Positions 1 through 6,272 of a stretch of DNA of 6,506 nt are shown piece by piece; positions within the stretch are counted from its first letter, which is position 1; each line of letters starts with the position of its first letter. Both the position numbers and the translations under genes were made by a program. This DNA comes from a bacterium. Lineage in GTDB: Bacteria; Desulfobacterota; DSWW01. The DNA lies in NCBI GenBank assembly GCA_030609865.1, contig JAUWSZ010000154.1, positions 1 to 6,506 of the forward strand. The letters are read 5' to 3'. Below the pieces are notes generated by a model. The model made no database searches. It was not told the DNA's origin and saw only the letters and a list, made by a program, of their open reading frames with translations.

Positions 1-99
1 CAGCGCCTGATACCGGATGATGTCCGGTATGACCCTGTTACCGGGCTTGCGCAGACAACGGCGATTCCTGTCAACATTCATCCCAGGAAGAGCTCTTAG
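1..99 (+). CDS. C-terminal tail of an unidentified gene (5' end outside window)
   Basis: Frame 1 is open from the first base to a TAG at 97-99 and encodes 32 residues, beginning QRLIPDDVRYDP and ending IHPRKSS. The tail is polar, with no membrane segment, Cys motif or recognisable domain. I cannot name the family. It runs in the same direction as the 4Fe-4S gene that starts at 240, but the 140-base gap and a possible promoter between them argue for separate transcription. The open frame is short enough to be chance, so this is a tentative call. Confidence 0.35.
   Translation, partial: QRLIPDDVRYDPVTGLAQTTAIPVNIHPRKSS
10..30. repeat. Perfect 8-bp inverted repeat
   Basis: ATACCGGA (10-17), a 5-base spacer TGATG, then TCCGGTAT (23-30). 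The two arms are exact reverse complements. No T-run follows, so it is not a typical intrinsic terminator. It lies inside the presumed coding tail of the upstream gene. It could be a small RNA hairpin or a protein-binding palindrome; related GGTATCCGG-like letters recur near 116-124. Confidence 0.4.
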
Positions 100-133
100 C
101 TGTTGGCCAGTCGTCGGTATCCGGGGCACAGGA

Positions 134-162
134 TTGAAATGTTGAGGCCGTGGAGATACGAT
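134..162 (+). promoter_or_regulatory. Possible sigma-70-type promoter
   Basis: A TTGAAA box (134-139, five of six matches to TTGACA) is followed after 17 bases by TACGAT (157-162, four of six matches to TATAAT). The position suits transcription of the 4Fe-4S gene at 240, giving a leader of about 70 bases. This is consensus matching by eye only; no operator-like site is evident. Confidence 0.3.
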
Positions 163-239
163 TCAGGGTAACCGTGCTTGTTGGCTGGGGTGCATTGAGT
201 ATTGGGCAATACCTTCCACTCTTTCAGAGGGAGAAGAGC

Positions 240-743
240 ATGAATGACGACGTATATTTCCGATTGGGGGAGCGCTTGAACCAGCACCAGGTGAAGATGC
301 TGCTCGTTGAGCCCTATTTGAAAATCCTCCAGGAATTCTACACCTCCGAGCAGGCGGAACTGGGAGCGGCGTTGCCCGAAGGCGCCTTTACCGCTGCCGA
401 GTTATCCAAGACGTTGAATCGCGATCTCGAACCCCTCACGGAAATGCTCGAAACCATGGCCGATAACGGACTGGTCTTTGTGGTCAAGGACGATGACGGC
501 GTGAGCAAGTACTCCCTCACTCAGTTCGTCCCGGGTGTGGTGGAATTCCAACTCATGCGCGGAACCGATACGCCCAAAGACCGAAAGGTGGCCAGGCAGA
601 TCAAGGACTTTTTCGACGGACCCATGCGCGAGATCATGGAGCCGATCATGAATGACCCTGAGCTGATGAAACAGATGCTACCGGAGGCCCCCGCCCGGAT
701 CATCACGGTAGAGAGCGAATTGCCTCAGGGAACCGAGATCTAG
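240..743 (+). CDS. N-terminal segment of the 4Fe-4S protein (up to the TAG)
   Basis: This segment has 167 residues and is what conventional translation gives before the TAG. It starts MNDDVYFRLGERLNQ. Residues of about 20-115 are mostly helical and end in a winged-helix-like pattern: helix 'AAELSKTLNRDLEPLTEMLETMA', then 'NGLVFVVKDDDG' as the wing and 'KYSLTQFVPGVVEFQ'. This part is known in this ferredoxin family as an HTH-like domain; here it is more likely a protein-interaction module than a DNA-binding regulator (inference). The segment has no Cys at all, so on its own it could not hold a cluster. It ends 'VESELPQGTEI', in the middle of a stretch that in relatives runs directly on into 'xYExxSEI'. 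An in-frame ATG at 150 would add 30 residues but has no good ribosome site and no family resemblance. Confidence 0.7.
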   Translation: MNDDVYFRLGERLNQHQVKMLLVEPYLKILQEFYTSEQAELGAALPEGAFTAAELSKTLNRDLEPLTEMLETMADNGLVFVVKDDDGVSKYSLTQFVPGVVEFQLMRGTDTPKDRKVARQIKDFFDGPMREIMEPIMNDPELMKQMLPEAPARIITVESELPQGTEI

Positions 744-1337
744 ACGTACGAGAAGTTGAGCGAGATGTTGGACGCAGAGAAGTCGTTTGCTGTAGAGAAA
801 TGCTATTGCAGGCACCACGCGCACCTGGTGGACGAGCCCTGCAAGGTCCAAGGGGTTCCGGAGTATTCCTGTCTCCTGTGCGGCGAGACGGCCGAATACG
901 TCATCGACCGCAGTTTCGCCAAGCGCATCACAAAGGAAGAAGCCCAGGAGATCCTCCTGGCAACCGAAAAGGCCGGATTGATACACAATACCGGGAACTA
1001 TCGTGACCGGGCCGTCTTTGTGTGCAATTGCTGCGGTTGTTGCTGCGAATTCCTGAAGGGAGTGAAACGGACGAAAAGCAACGTAATGGTTGCCCAGGCG
1101 AACTTCGTGGTGGCAACCGATAAGGACACCTGCTCGGGTTGCGGGGATTGCATCGACCGTTGTCAGATGGAAGCCCTGAGCCTCGTCGATGACCTCATCT
1201 CCGTGAAGGAAGAAATGTGCGTTGGCTGAGCGAACTGTGTACCCGCATGTCCTACGGAGAGCCTCTCCATGGTACGCAGGGCCGACGAGGTGCCTCCGGA
1301 TTCGAAAGACACGCTGTATCGTCTTGGGATGGCGTAG
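240..1337 (+). CDS. 4Fe-4S dicluster protein, reading frame interrupted by in-frame TAG and TGA
   Basis: Read straight through, this frame has 366 codons including the final TAG at 1335-1337, giving 365 residues: a winged-helix-like N-terminal part, a central Cys-rich domain and a C-terminal two-cluster ferredoxin domain. Two stops lie inside it, TAG at codon 168 and TGA at codon 330, with no frameshift at either. The sequence after the TGA (ANCVPACPTESLSMV) completes the second ferredoxin motif, so the real C-terminus is at 1337. Known members of this family have the segment around codon 168 as continuous sequence and a Cys at codon 330. The start at 240 is set by AGGGAG at 228-233, six bases upstream. 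Likely role: cytoplasmic electron carrier feeding or draining the flavoprotein 74 bases downstream. Alternatives are a recoded gene (selenocysteine, perhaps pyrrolysine), a young pseudogene, or sequence errors. Confidence 0.75.
741..743 (+). other. In-frame TAG at codon 168 of the 4Fe-4S gene
   Basis: The TAG sits between 'QGTEI' and 'TYEKLSEML'. Relatives remembered from this family have a hydrophobic residue, usually Leu, here before '(P/T)YExxSE'. A single T-to-A change from TTG would explain it. Pyrrolysine readthrough is the other option. TAG also ends this gene (1335-1337) and the RND gene (6273-6275), so TAG is not a fully reassigned sense codon. Confidence 0.6.
756..1229 (+). CDS. C-terminal Cys-rich segment of the 4Fe-4S protein (TAG to TGA)
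   Basis: Same frame as the preceding segment, 12 bases after its TAG. If made separately it would need restart at TTG 756 or ATG 765, neither with a convincing ribosome site. Numbered on the full read-through protein, it holds C188-x-C190-R-H and C201, then C211-x-x-C214, then the dense cluster C262-x-C264-C265-G-C267-C268-C269. Next come a ferredoxin motif C298xxC301xxC304xxxC308 and the start of a second (C327xx, then the TGA). The first motif has Gln instead of Pro after its fourth Cys. The final motif is cut by the TGA, so the conventional product would lack three of its four ligands. Such proteins are cytoplasmic iron-sulfur electron carriers, often beside FAD oxidoreductases, as here. 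Confidence 0.7.
   Translation: MSEMLDAEKSFAVEKCYCRHHAHLVDEPCKVQGVPEYSCLLCGETAEYVIDRSFAKRITKEEAQEILLATEKAGLIHNTGNYRDRAVFVCNCCGCCCEFLKGVKRTKSNVMVAQANFVVATDKDTCSGCGDCIDRCQMEALSLVDDLISVKEEMCVG
1227..1229 (+). other. In-frame TGA at a cluster-ligand Cys position (candidate selenocysteine)
   Basis: The codons read TGC GTT GGC TGA GCG AAC TGT GTA CCC GCA TGT CCT, which is C-V-G-stop-A-N-C-V-P-A-C-P. The TGA occupies exactly the second ligand position of a CxxCxxCxxxCP motif. TGC to TGA is one base change, and TGA is also the selenocysteine codon, where Sec usually replaces a redox Cys. The SECIS-like hairpin just downstream favours recoding. Confidence 0.55.
1236..1278 (+). promoter_or_regulatory. 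SECIS-like RNA hairpin downstream of the in-frame TGA
   Basis: The outer stem pairs TGTGTACC (1236-1243) with GGTACGCA (1271-1278): eight pairs, one of them G-U. The upper stem pairs GGAGA (1256-1260) with TCTCC (1264-1268), all Watson-Crick, closing the apical loop GCC (1261-1263). A 12-base internal loop lies on the 5' side and two bases on the 3' side. The structure starts six bases after the TGA and the apical loop is 31 bases after it. Bacterial SECIS elements lie directly 3' of the UGA, with a short apical loop carrying a G in the first two positions about 16-37 bases away, so the geometry fits. It is hand-folded and could be coincidental coding sequence. Confidence 0.45.
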
Positions 1338-1343
1338 AAGAAA

Positions 1344-1382
1344 CACGATCGTGGCAGGTTCGGACATACGGCCGGGCCTGCC
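1344..1382 (+). repeat. Inverted repeats in the spacer between 4Fe-4S and FAD genes
   Basis: The 74-base spacer holds a 10-base palindrome CACGATCGTG (1344-1353) and a GGCAGG (1353-1358) / CCTGCC (1377-1382) pair with an 18-base loop. There is no T-run, so termination is unlikely. A role in mRNA processing or stability is possible, as is chance. Confidence 0.25.
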
Positions 1383-1396
1383 CGCCTGGAAACGCT

Positions 1397-1403
1397 GGGG
1401 AGG
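1397..1403 (+). promoter_or_regulatory. Strong ribosome binding site deciding the FAD gene start
   Basis: GGGGAGG ends eight bases before the ATG at 1412. It fixes that start over the much longer open frame from 1217, whose extra residues overlap the 3' end of the 4Fe-4S gene and precede the N-terminal Rossmann strand. Confidence 0.7.
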
Positions 1404-1411
1404 AATCTGCT

Positions 1412-2464
1412 ATGCCGAAGAGAACGGTTGTGGGTGCAGGGCTATCCGGAATGGTGGCCGCCATCGATCTGGCGCGACAGGGCGATGAGGTGTTGGTTCT
1501 CGAAAAGGAGAAGGCGATCGGCGGGTCCCCGGCGTATCATCCTTCCCTCCATGCGACTCCGATCGATTTCCAATACACCTCCGACTTCATCGGCATCGAC
1601 GTTTCGCCCTGCTTTCAGCTCCTCGTCGAGACCCAGTTGTGGATCCGCGACACGCGCCTTTACCCCAGCCTCAACCATTACGGCGTGGAGCGCGGCGACC
1701 GCGAGACGGCCATTGACACCTATCTCTACAAGATCTGCCTCGAGCACGGCGTCGAGTTCGAGTTCGGCCATCCGGTCAAGCGGTTGAAGGACATTCCGCC
1801 CGGGAGTATCGTGGCAACGGGCACCATGTGTACAGTGGACGACTTTGCCGTGCACAAGCGCATCGACGGATACGGTTACGCCTTCCTCATGGAAACCAAG
1901 CTCGGGCCGGCCAACTGGCAGTTCGCGGATACGTACTCGCCCGACTACTTTTACGCCGCGGCCATGAACGGTATCCTCTACGGGCTCGTCTTCGGGCGGC
2001 GCACGCGAATCGCCGAGGAGGCGCTGGAGGTGATCGGCAGGCAGTGTCGCGAGCGGGCAGGCTTTGAGATCGAAGGCTGGAAGCCCTTCTACTGTGAGAC
2101 CATGATCGGGACGCGCCTGTTCTTCGGGCCCGGAAACCGGTACATCATGACCGGGTCGGCTTCGGGCAGTTACGATCCCTATCTCGGGTATGGCATTGTC
2201 GGGGCCCTCACGTCCGGCAAGATCTCTGCTCTGGCCCTACGCGACCGTGACGGCGCCCAGGTCCTCTTCGACAGGATCAACCGCCATCACATGTACCTCT
2301 ACAACACCTTCGAGATTGTCGCCAAGCTCCCCCGGGCCGTCAAGTTCAAGATGTTGACATCCATGCCTGCCTACTACAAATACAGCAAGGTCTTGTTTAA
2401 CCGGCTGGGACACGGTATCCCGGGGTATCCCCGCGACTGGATGGAGGACTTCACGCGGGATTGA
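1412..2464 (+). CDS. FAD/NAD(P)-binding oxidoreductase
   Basis: The product is 350 residues and probably cytoplasmic, as no signal peptide is seen. It opens with a Rossmann dinucleotide-binding fold: strand 'RTVV', then G8-A-G10-L-S-G13, and the ribose-binding acid E31 at the end of the second strand ('VLVLEKEKAIGG'). A second FAD contact is likely near residues 245-280, where 'YIMTGSASGSYDPYLGYGIVG' resembles the GD-x-A...P..G.G strand-helix of the geranylgeranyl-reductase/PHBH-type flavoproteins. The C-terminal 60 residues are basic and aromatic-rich and may touch a membrane or partner. It follows the 4Fe-4S gene in the same direction, so they probably form an operon and an electron-transfer pair in which the flavin exchanges electrons with the iron-sulfur protein. 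The substrate is unknown. The fold is secure; the specific reaction is not. Confidence 0.85.
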   Translation: MPKRTVVGAGLSGMVAAIDLARQGDEVLVLEKEKAIGGSPAYHPSLHATPIDFQYTSDFIGIDVSPCFQLLVETQLWIRDTRLYPSLNHYGVERGDRETAIDTYLYKICLEHGVEFEFGHPVKRLKDIPPGSIVATGTMCTVDDFAVHKRIDGYGYAFLMETKLGPANWQFADTYSPDYFYAAAMNGILYGLVFGRRTRIAEEALEVIGRQCRERAGFEIEGWKPFYCETMIGTRLFFGPGNRYIMTGSASGSYDPYLGYGIVGALTSGKISALALRDRDGAQVLFDRINRHHMYLYNTFEIVAKLPRAVKFKMLTSMPAYYKYSKVLFNRLGHGIPGYPRDWMEDFTRD

Positions 2465-2496
2465 TCGCCATTCCTCTAAAAGACGATATCCATCGG

Positions 2497-2522
2497 GCTC
2501 TTGTCACCGGTGAGCATCTTTT
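2497..2522. terminator. Weak terminator-like hairpin between convergent genes
   Basis: GCTC (2497-2500) can pair with GAGC (2512-2515), enclosing part of a 10-base palindrome TCACCGGTGA (2504-2513), and ATCTTTT follows. The stem is short, so if it terminates at all it does so weakly. It is the only candidate in the 73-base spacer that must end both the + strand pair and the - strand operon. Confidence 0.25.
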
Positions 2523-2537
2523 CACAATACGTCTCTT

Positions 2538-4325
2538 TCAAGAGGTCTGATACATTTTCTCGAGAAGGTCCCCATATTTCTCCGAGACGAAGCGACGCTT
2601 CACCTTCAGCGTTGGAGTGATTTCTCCCGCCTCCTGGCTGAAATCCTCTGGAAGGATCTCGAATTTCTTGATGGTTTCAAAGGAGGCCAAGTTCCGGCTC
2701 TTCTCTTTGACAATCTCCCCGATTCGTTCTCTGAGACGCTCGTTCCGACACAGTCCGGACAGATCTACGTCCTTTATCCCCTCCCCTTCCGCCCACGACG
2801 CCAACGCCTCCGGGTCCAGGGTGATCAGCGCAGTCAAATACGGCTTCCGGTCACCGTACAGCATGACCTGGCTGATCATCGGACTGGTCTTCAAAAGGTT
2901 TTCGATGTTCTGAGGGGCTACATTCTTGCCCCCGGCCGTTATGATGATATCCTTCTTTCGATCCGTGATCGTGACAAAACCCTCTGAAGAGACGACACCG
3001 ATGTCTCCGGTGCAGTACCAACCATCATCACGAAAGGCCTCTTTCGTTTTCTGCGGATCCTTCAGGTAGCCCGAAAAAACGATCGGAGAACGGAGCAGTA
3101 GTTCCCCGTCTTCAGCGGTCTTGATCTCCATCCCGGGAACAGGCGGTCCAACCGTTCCGAACCGGAAGTCATCCGGCCTGTTGAAGGCTGCAGAGGGAGA
3201 TTCGGTCAGGCCGTATCCTTCCAGGATCAGAATCCCTGCAGCATGAAAGAATTCCAGGATTTCCTTTGACAAGGGGGCCCCGCCGGTTATGGCGCAACGG
3301 ATTCTACCGCCAAAGATACCCCGCAGTTTCTTGAAAACAAGCCTATTGGCAATCGAATGTTTGAGCCGAAGCCTGAACGGAATTGGCCTCTTCTCCTGCG
3401 TAAGACGGCTCACTTCTCTTCCTGTCTTCACGCAGAATTCGAACAGCCTGCGCTTCATCGGCGAGGCCTGCCCCATTGCAGAGGTCATCTTCTGGTAGAT
3501 CTTCTCATAAATGCGAGGAACGCTGTGGAATACCGTGGGTTGGATGTCCGCGAGATCATCGATGAGGGTCTCGATCTCCCCGGCATAACTCCACATGTTC
3601 GCATTATGGATCCCGGACAGAATGACAAAACGGCCAAAGACGTGGGGCAAAGGCAGCCAGGCTACGGTTCTGTCCTCCTCGGGCACAAAGATCCCCATTT
3701 GTCTGAAACCTTCCATGATGGCCATGATGTTCCCATGGCTCAGGACAGCGCCTTTGGGGGGACCTGTCGTCCCTGAGGTATACACGTAGATCGCCTCGTC
3801 GGACATCCCCAGTCCCTTCCCACGGCTCCAATACTCTCCATCGAACGCATCTTCATTCTTCCGGCCCAACTCAACGACCTCTGCGAAGCTCATCATGCTC
3901 GGATCGGACATGTCGGACAAGGGATCCATGATAACGAACTTCTCGACTCGAGGAATCTCGGCGCGTATCTCCTCGATCTTCTTCCACTGATCCTCGTTTT
4001 CCACCACCAGGATTCTGGCCTCTGAATGATCCACGATGTACCGCACTTGCTCAGGGGGATTCGAGTGGTAGACGCCCACGCCGATCCCGCCTATCGCAAG
4101 CGTTGCTCGGTCCGCCAAATCCCACTCTTCCCGCGTACTCCCCAGAATCGCAACACGTTCCCCCCGTTTTACACCCAGGGACAACAAGCCCATGGCGAAG
4201 TGCCTCACAACTTCGCCATACTCTTTCCAGGAACGGAAGACCCATTCCCCGTTCACCTTGCGTCGGTACGCGGGCCGATCCCCGTATTTCCTTACCTGGT
4301 TCTGCCAATAAAGGACGATGTTCAT
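2538..4325 (-). CDS. Long-chain fatty-acid-type acyl-CoA synthetase (AMP-forming)
   Basis: The product is 595 residues, the usual length for FadD15-like bacterial long-chain acyl-CoA synthetases. It activates a carboxylic acid with ATP to the acyl-adenylate, then transfers it to CoA, in the cytoplasm or at the membrane face. All core motifs of the adenylate-forming superfamily are present: P-loop Y182-TSGTTGPPKG-192, GGAP 348-351, EGYGLTES 369-376, DGWYCTGD 434-441, DRKKD 455-459 with GGKNV 465-469, and PTLKVKRR near the C-terminus with K574 as the likely catalytic lysine. The helical insert at about 285-340 is typical of the long-chain subgroup, but chain length cannot be told from sequence. 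It is the last gene of the - strand operon, 12 bases after the SnoaL-like gene. Its ribosome site (ATAGG two bases before ATG) is poor, so translation may be coupled. Confidence 0.93.
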   Translation of the reverse strand: MNIVLYWQNQVRKYGDRPAYRRKVNGEWVFRSWKEYGEVVRHFAMGLLSLGVKRGERVAILGSTREEWDLADRATLAIGGIGVGVYHSNPPEQVRYIVDHSEARILVVENEDQWKKIEEIRAEIPRVEKFVIMDPLSDMSDPSMMSFAEVVELGRKNEDAFDGEYWSRGKGLGMSDEAIYVYTSGTTGPPKGAVLSHGNIMAIMEGFRQMGIFVPEEDRTVAWLPLPHVFGRFVILSGIHNANMWSYAGEIETLIDDLADIQPTVFHSVPRIYEKIYQKMTSAMGQASPMKRRLFEFCVKTGREVSRLTQEKRPIPFRLRLKHSIANRLVFKKLRGIFGGRIRCAITGGAPLSKEILEFFHAAGILILEGYGLTESPSAAFNRPDDFRFGTVGPPVPGMEIKTAEDGELLLRSPIVFSGYLKDPQKTKEAFRDDGWYCTGDIGVVSSEGFVTITDRKKDIIITAGGKNVAPQNIENLLKTSPMISQVMLYGDRKPYLTALITLDPEALASWAEGEGIKDVDLSGLCRNERLRERIGEIVKEKSRNLASFETIKKFEILPEDFSQEAGEITPTLKVKRRFVSEKYGDLLEKMYQTS

Positions 4326-4337
4326 GACCTATTCCAA

Positions 4338-4763
4338 TCAGGTGTTTTGCGTCCACGCAGGGGTCAGCTTGAGCTTGCTGATCTTCCAGCCTTCAGCCGT
4401 TCTCACCAGCGTGTTCGTGTAGGTACCTCCCACCGTGTACATATTCTGGGGGTTGTAGTGCCGGGCTTGCACATAGGCGACGCAGGTCGCCTGATCCCCT
4501 TCGATGGTGATTACGTGGTTGGTAATGATGTGTTGGGTAGCTTCAAATCCACTAACGAGGGAAATAGCTTGCTCCGCCCACGCCTCCGCCGAGATCTTCA
4601 TCGGTTCTCCCATGCCCATGCCGGACATGTCCAATTCCATTTCGTCTGTGAAACAGGAACGATACACATCCCGGTCCCTCGTGTCGACGCCCGTTGCATA
4701 ACGGGTTTGGGTGTCTATGATCTCCATCCGGTCCAACAGCGTCTGAATCTTTTTCTCGTCCAT
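4338..4763 (-). CDS. SnoaL/NTF2-like small protein
   Basis: The product is 141 residues of the NTF2 superfamily, SnoaL-like type (alpha+beta cone). The pattern is characteristic: N-terminal helix I15-IDTQTRYATGVDTRD-30, 'YRSCFTDEMELD' (34-45), 'ATQHIITNHVITIEGDQA' (75-92), a strand carrying A100-R-H102, 'GGTYTNTLVRTAEGW' (112-126) and the closing strand to W137. In the SnoaL/steroid-isomerase/dehydratase group, His and Asp residues in the pocket are often catalytic; D17, D27, H78, H83 and H102 are candidates (inference). It could be a small isomerase, hydratase or cyclase, or a non-catalytic binding subunit. There is no signal peptide. AAGGAAG lies about nine bases before the ATG. It sits between an FAD oxidoreductase and an acyl-CoA synthetase, which suggests work on the same hydrophobic acid or its CoA ester. 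Confidence 0.85.
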   Translation of the reverse strand: MDEKKIQTLLDRMEIIDTQTRYATGVDTRDRDVYRSCFTDEMELDMSGMGMGEPMKISAEAWAEQAISLVSGFEATQHIITNHVITIEGDQATCVAYVQARHYNPQNMYTVGGTYTNTLVRTAEGWKISKLKLTPAWTQNT

Positions 4764-4808
4764 GGCTCCGTCTTCCTTTGTTAGGTTGGTCGTTACGGTT
4801 GAAGGCTC

Positions 4809-6263
4809 TCAGGAAAGCATATCGGCCAGTCGCAGGGCACTTTCGGCAGCCAGTTCGGTGCCGATGTTGTCCTTCCCCACGTCAGCGCCCACCAGATAGA
4901 GCCCGTCCACAGGTGTGCCGGGACTCGGCCGGTTCTCGCCTGTTTGTCCCACGCTCTGCGCGATTCCTATGATATCCGGGTGGAAACGACCGCTGAACTG
5001 GCTGATTCCGTCCAGCATGCTCGTGTCGTACCACATCATGTGCTCTTCCACCTCCGGGTACAGGCGGAACAAATACCCAAGATGGTAATCCACCCACATC
5101 TGCCAGTTCTTCGACTTGAGCGGGGCCAACCCGAAGAAATTCACGATCTGTTTGCCGGGCGGCGCCAGGGTCGGGTCCATAACGGAGGTCACGGGAATGA
5201 AGGTGTTGATCCCTTCATAACCCGAAGGCGGCCGATCCTGGACAAGGCCCTCCATGAGCTCCACGGAACCCTTCAAGGCCCCTTCCTTCACATTCCGGAG
5301 AACCATAGGATCCTTGATCACCGGCGCATCCAGAGCAAGCTTCAAATAGACCATACCCATCGGGGTCGCCTCCACGAGCTTCCCCGTTGTGAGTCCGCGC
5401 ACTCCTTCCACGTAATGGGCAGGGAAAAGGCTCTCTCCGGCGAAACGCAACACCGTCTCTCGGATCCCTGCGTTGCTGATTACCAAAGGCGCCTTCAACT
5501 CTTCCCCACTCGTGAGCCGAACCCCTCCTGCCCTTCCCTTTTCGATCAGGATCTTCTCTACGGATGTGGAAGTACGAACTTCCCCGCCATGATCGGTGAT
5601 CACTTCGGCCATTGCCTGCGGGATCCGGATACAACCGCCCATCGGGTACCCCACGCTCGCATCCCGCTGGCAGTTCTGCATCATCCGAATGAATTCCCCT
5701 GTGGAGGCCTCCTTGAGAGTCACGACCAAATAGAGCAGGGCTTTCTGATGTTCCAGGGCGAGAAGAGCGGGATGGGCCGTGAACTCCTTCACCCACTGGC
5801 TGTAAGGAACATCGTCGAGTGCGAAGGTCGCCTCGTAATCCATCTCCAGGATGGCGTCCTGCAGCCTGAGCGCGGCACGGACCTCTTCCTCTGCAAGCCC
5901 GAAGCCTCTGTAGTACTCGACCAACTCCTCCCGGGAACAGAACGACGCATCCGGGTACGGGTAACGCTCTTCATCGATGAAACACACCGGGCGGCATTCC
6001 GGTGTCGCATGCCACCACACGAGGCCCTCCGGGCGACCCACGCGGCGCATGATCTCGCCGAAAGGGCCCTTCTCGCACCGGCCGACCATGTGCACGAAGA
6101 CGTCGATCAGAAAACCTTCCTTCTCGTAACTTGTACAACGCCCCCCGAGGAATGCGTTCCGTTCAAGAAGAATCACACGTCGTCCTCCGTGGGACAACAG
6201 CGCTCCAGCAGCCACTCCACCAATGCCTCCACCGATCACGATGACATCTGCATCCTGTTTCAT
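4809..6263 (-). CDS. CrtI/phytoene-desaturase-like FAD-dependent oxidoreductase
   Basis: The product is 484 residues, close to the normal 480-510 of this family. An N-terminal Rossmann motif G11-GGIGG-16 is followed by the ADP-ribose acid E34 and the family signature L39-GGR-42, where the polypeptide wraps the FAD. The C-terminal FAD contact 'GLYLVGADVGKDNIGTELAAESA' (454-476) matches the desaturase/isomerase and amine-oxidase fold. Relatives desaturate or isomerise long hydrophobic polyenes, or act as retinol saturase-like enzymes; this member's substrate cannot be read. There is no signal peptide, and membrane association is likely from family knowledge. ATG 6263 has GGGGAG a few bases upstream, partly made of the RND gene's TAG stop, so translation is probably coupled. 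It shares the operon with the RND permease, SnoaL-like protein and acyl-CoA synthetase. Confidence 0.88.
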   Translation of the reverse strand: MKQDADVIVIGGGIGGVAAGALLSHGGRRVILLERNAFLGGRCTSYEKEGFLIDVFVHMVGRCEKGPFGEIMRRVGRPEGLVWWHATPECRPVCFIDEERYPYPDASFCSREELVEYYRGFGLAEEEVRAALRLQDAILEMDYEATFALDDVPYSQWVKEFTAHPALLALEHQKALLYLVVTLKEASTGEFIRMMQNCQRDASVGYPMGGCIRIPQAMAEVITDHGGEVRTSTSVEKILIEKGRAGGVRLTSGEELKAPLVISNAGIRETVLRFAGESLFPAHYVEGVRGLTTGKLVEATPMGMVYLKLALDAPVIKDPMVLRNVKEGALKGSVELMEGLVQDRPPSGYEGINTFIPVTSVMDPTLAPPGKQIVNFFGLAPLKSKNWQMWVDYHLGYLFRLYPEVEEHMMWYDTSMLDGISQFSGRFHPDIIGIAQSVGQTGENRPSPGTPVDGLYLVGADVGKDNIGTELAAESALRLADMLS

Positions 6264-6272
6264 AGCTCTCCC

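Noticed and set aside
181..197. Sigma-54-like TTGGC...TGCATT
   Set aside because: Spacing between the GG and GC elements is 7 instead of the required 10 bases.
150..239. Earlier ATG giving a 30-residue N-terminal extension of the 4Fe-4S protein
   Set aside because: It overlaps the possible -10 to +1 region and has no good ribosome site. The ATG at 240 has AGGGAG six bases upstream and the family-like N-terminus.
1221..1235. Frameshift near the TGA as the cause of the broken ferredoxin motif
   Set aside because: The reading frame is the same on both sides of the TGA; the downstream Cys residues fall at exact motif spacing without any insertion or deletion.
741..1337. Full reassignment of TAG to a sense codon
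   Set aside because: TAG at 1335-1337 ends the 4Fe-4S gene and TAG at 6273-6275 ends the RND gene, both where the families normally end.
678..1367. 229-codon open frame on the - strand
   Set aside because: It lies antisense to the Cys-rich 4Fe-4S coding frame, whose motifs are unmistakable, and has no recognisable domain.
1217..1411. Longer + strand frame fused to the FAD oxidoreductase
   Set aside because: It overlaps the 3' end of the 4Fe-4S gene in another frame. The Rossmann motif normally sits at the N-terminus, and the ATG at 1412 has a strong Shine-Dalgarno.
4026..4784. 252-codon open frame on the + strand
   Set aside because: It runs antisense across the acyl-CoA synthetase and SnoaL-like genes, both with clear family motifs, and shows no domain of its own.
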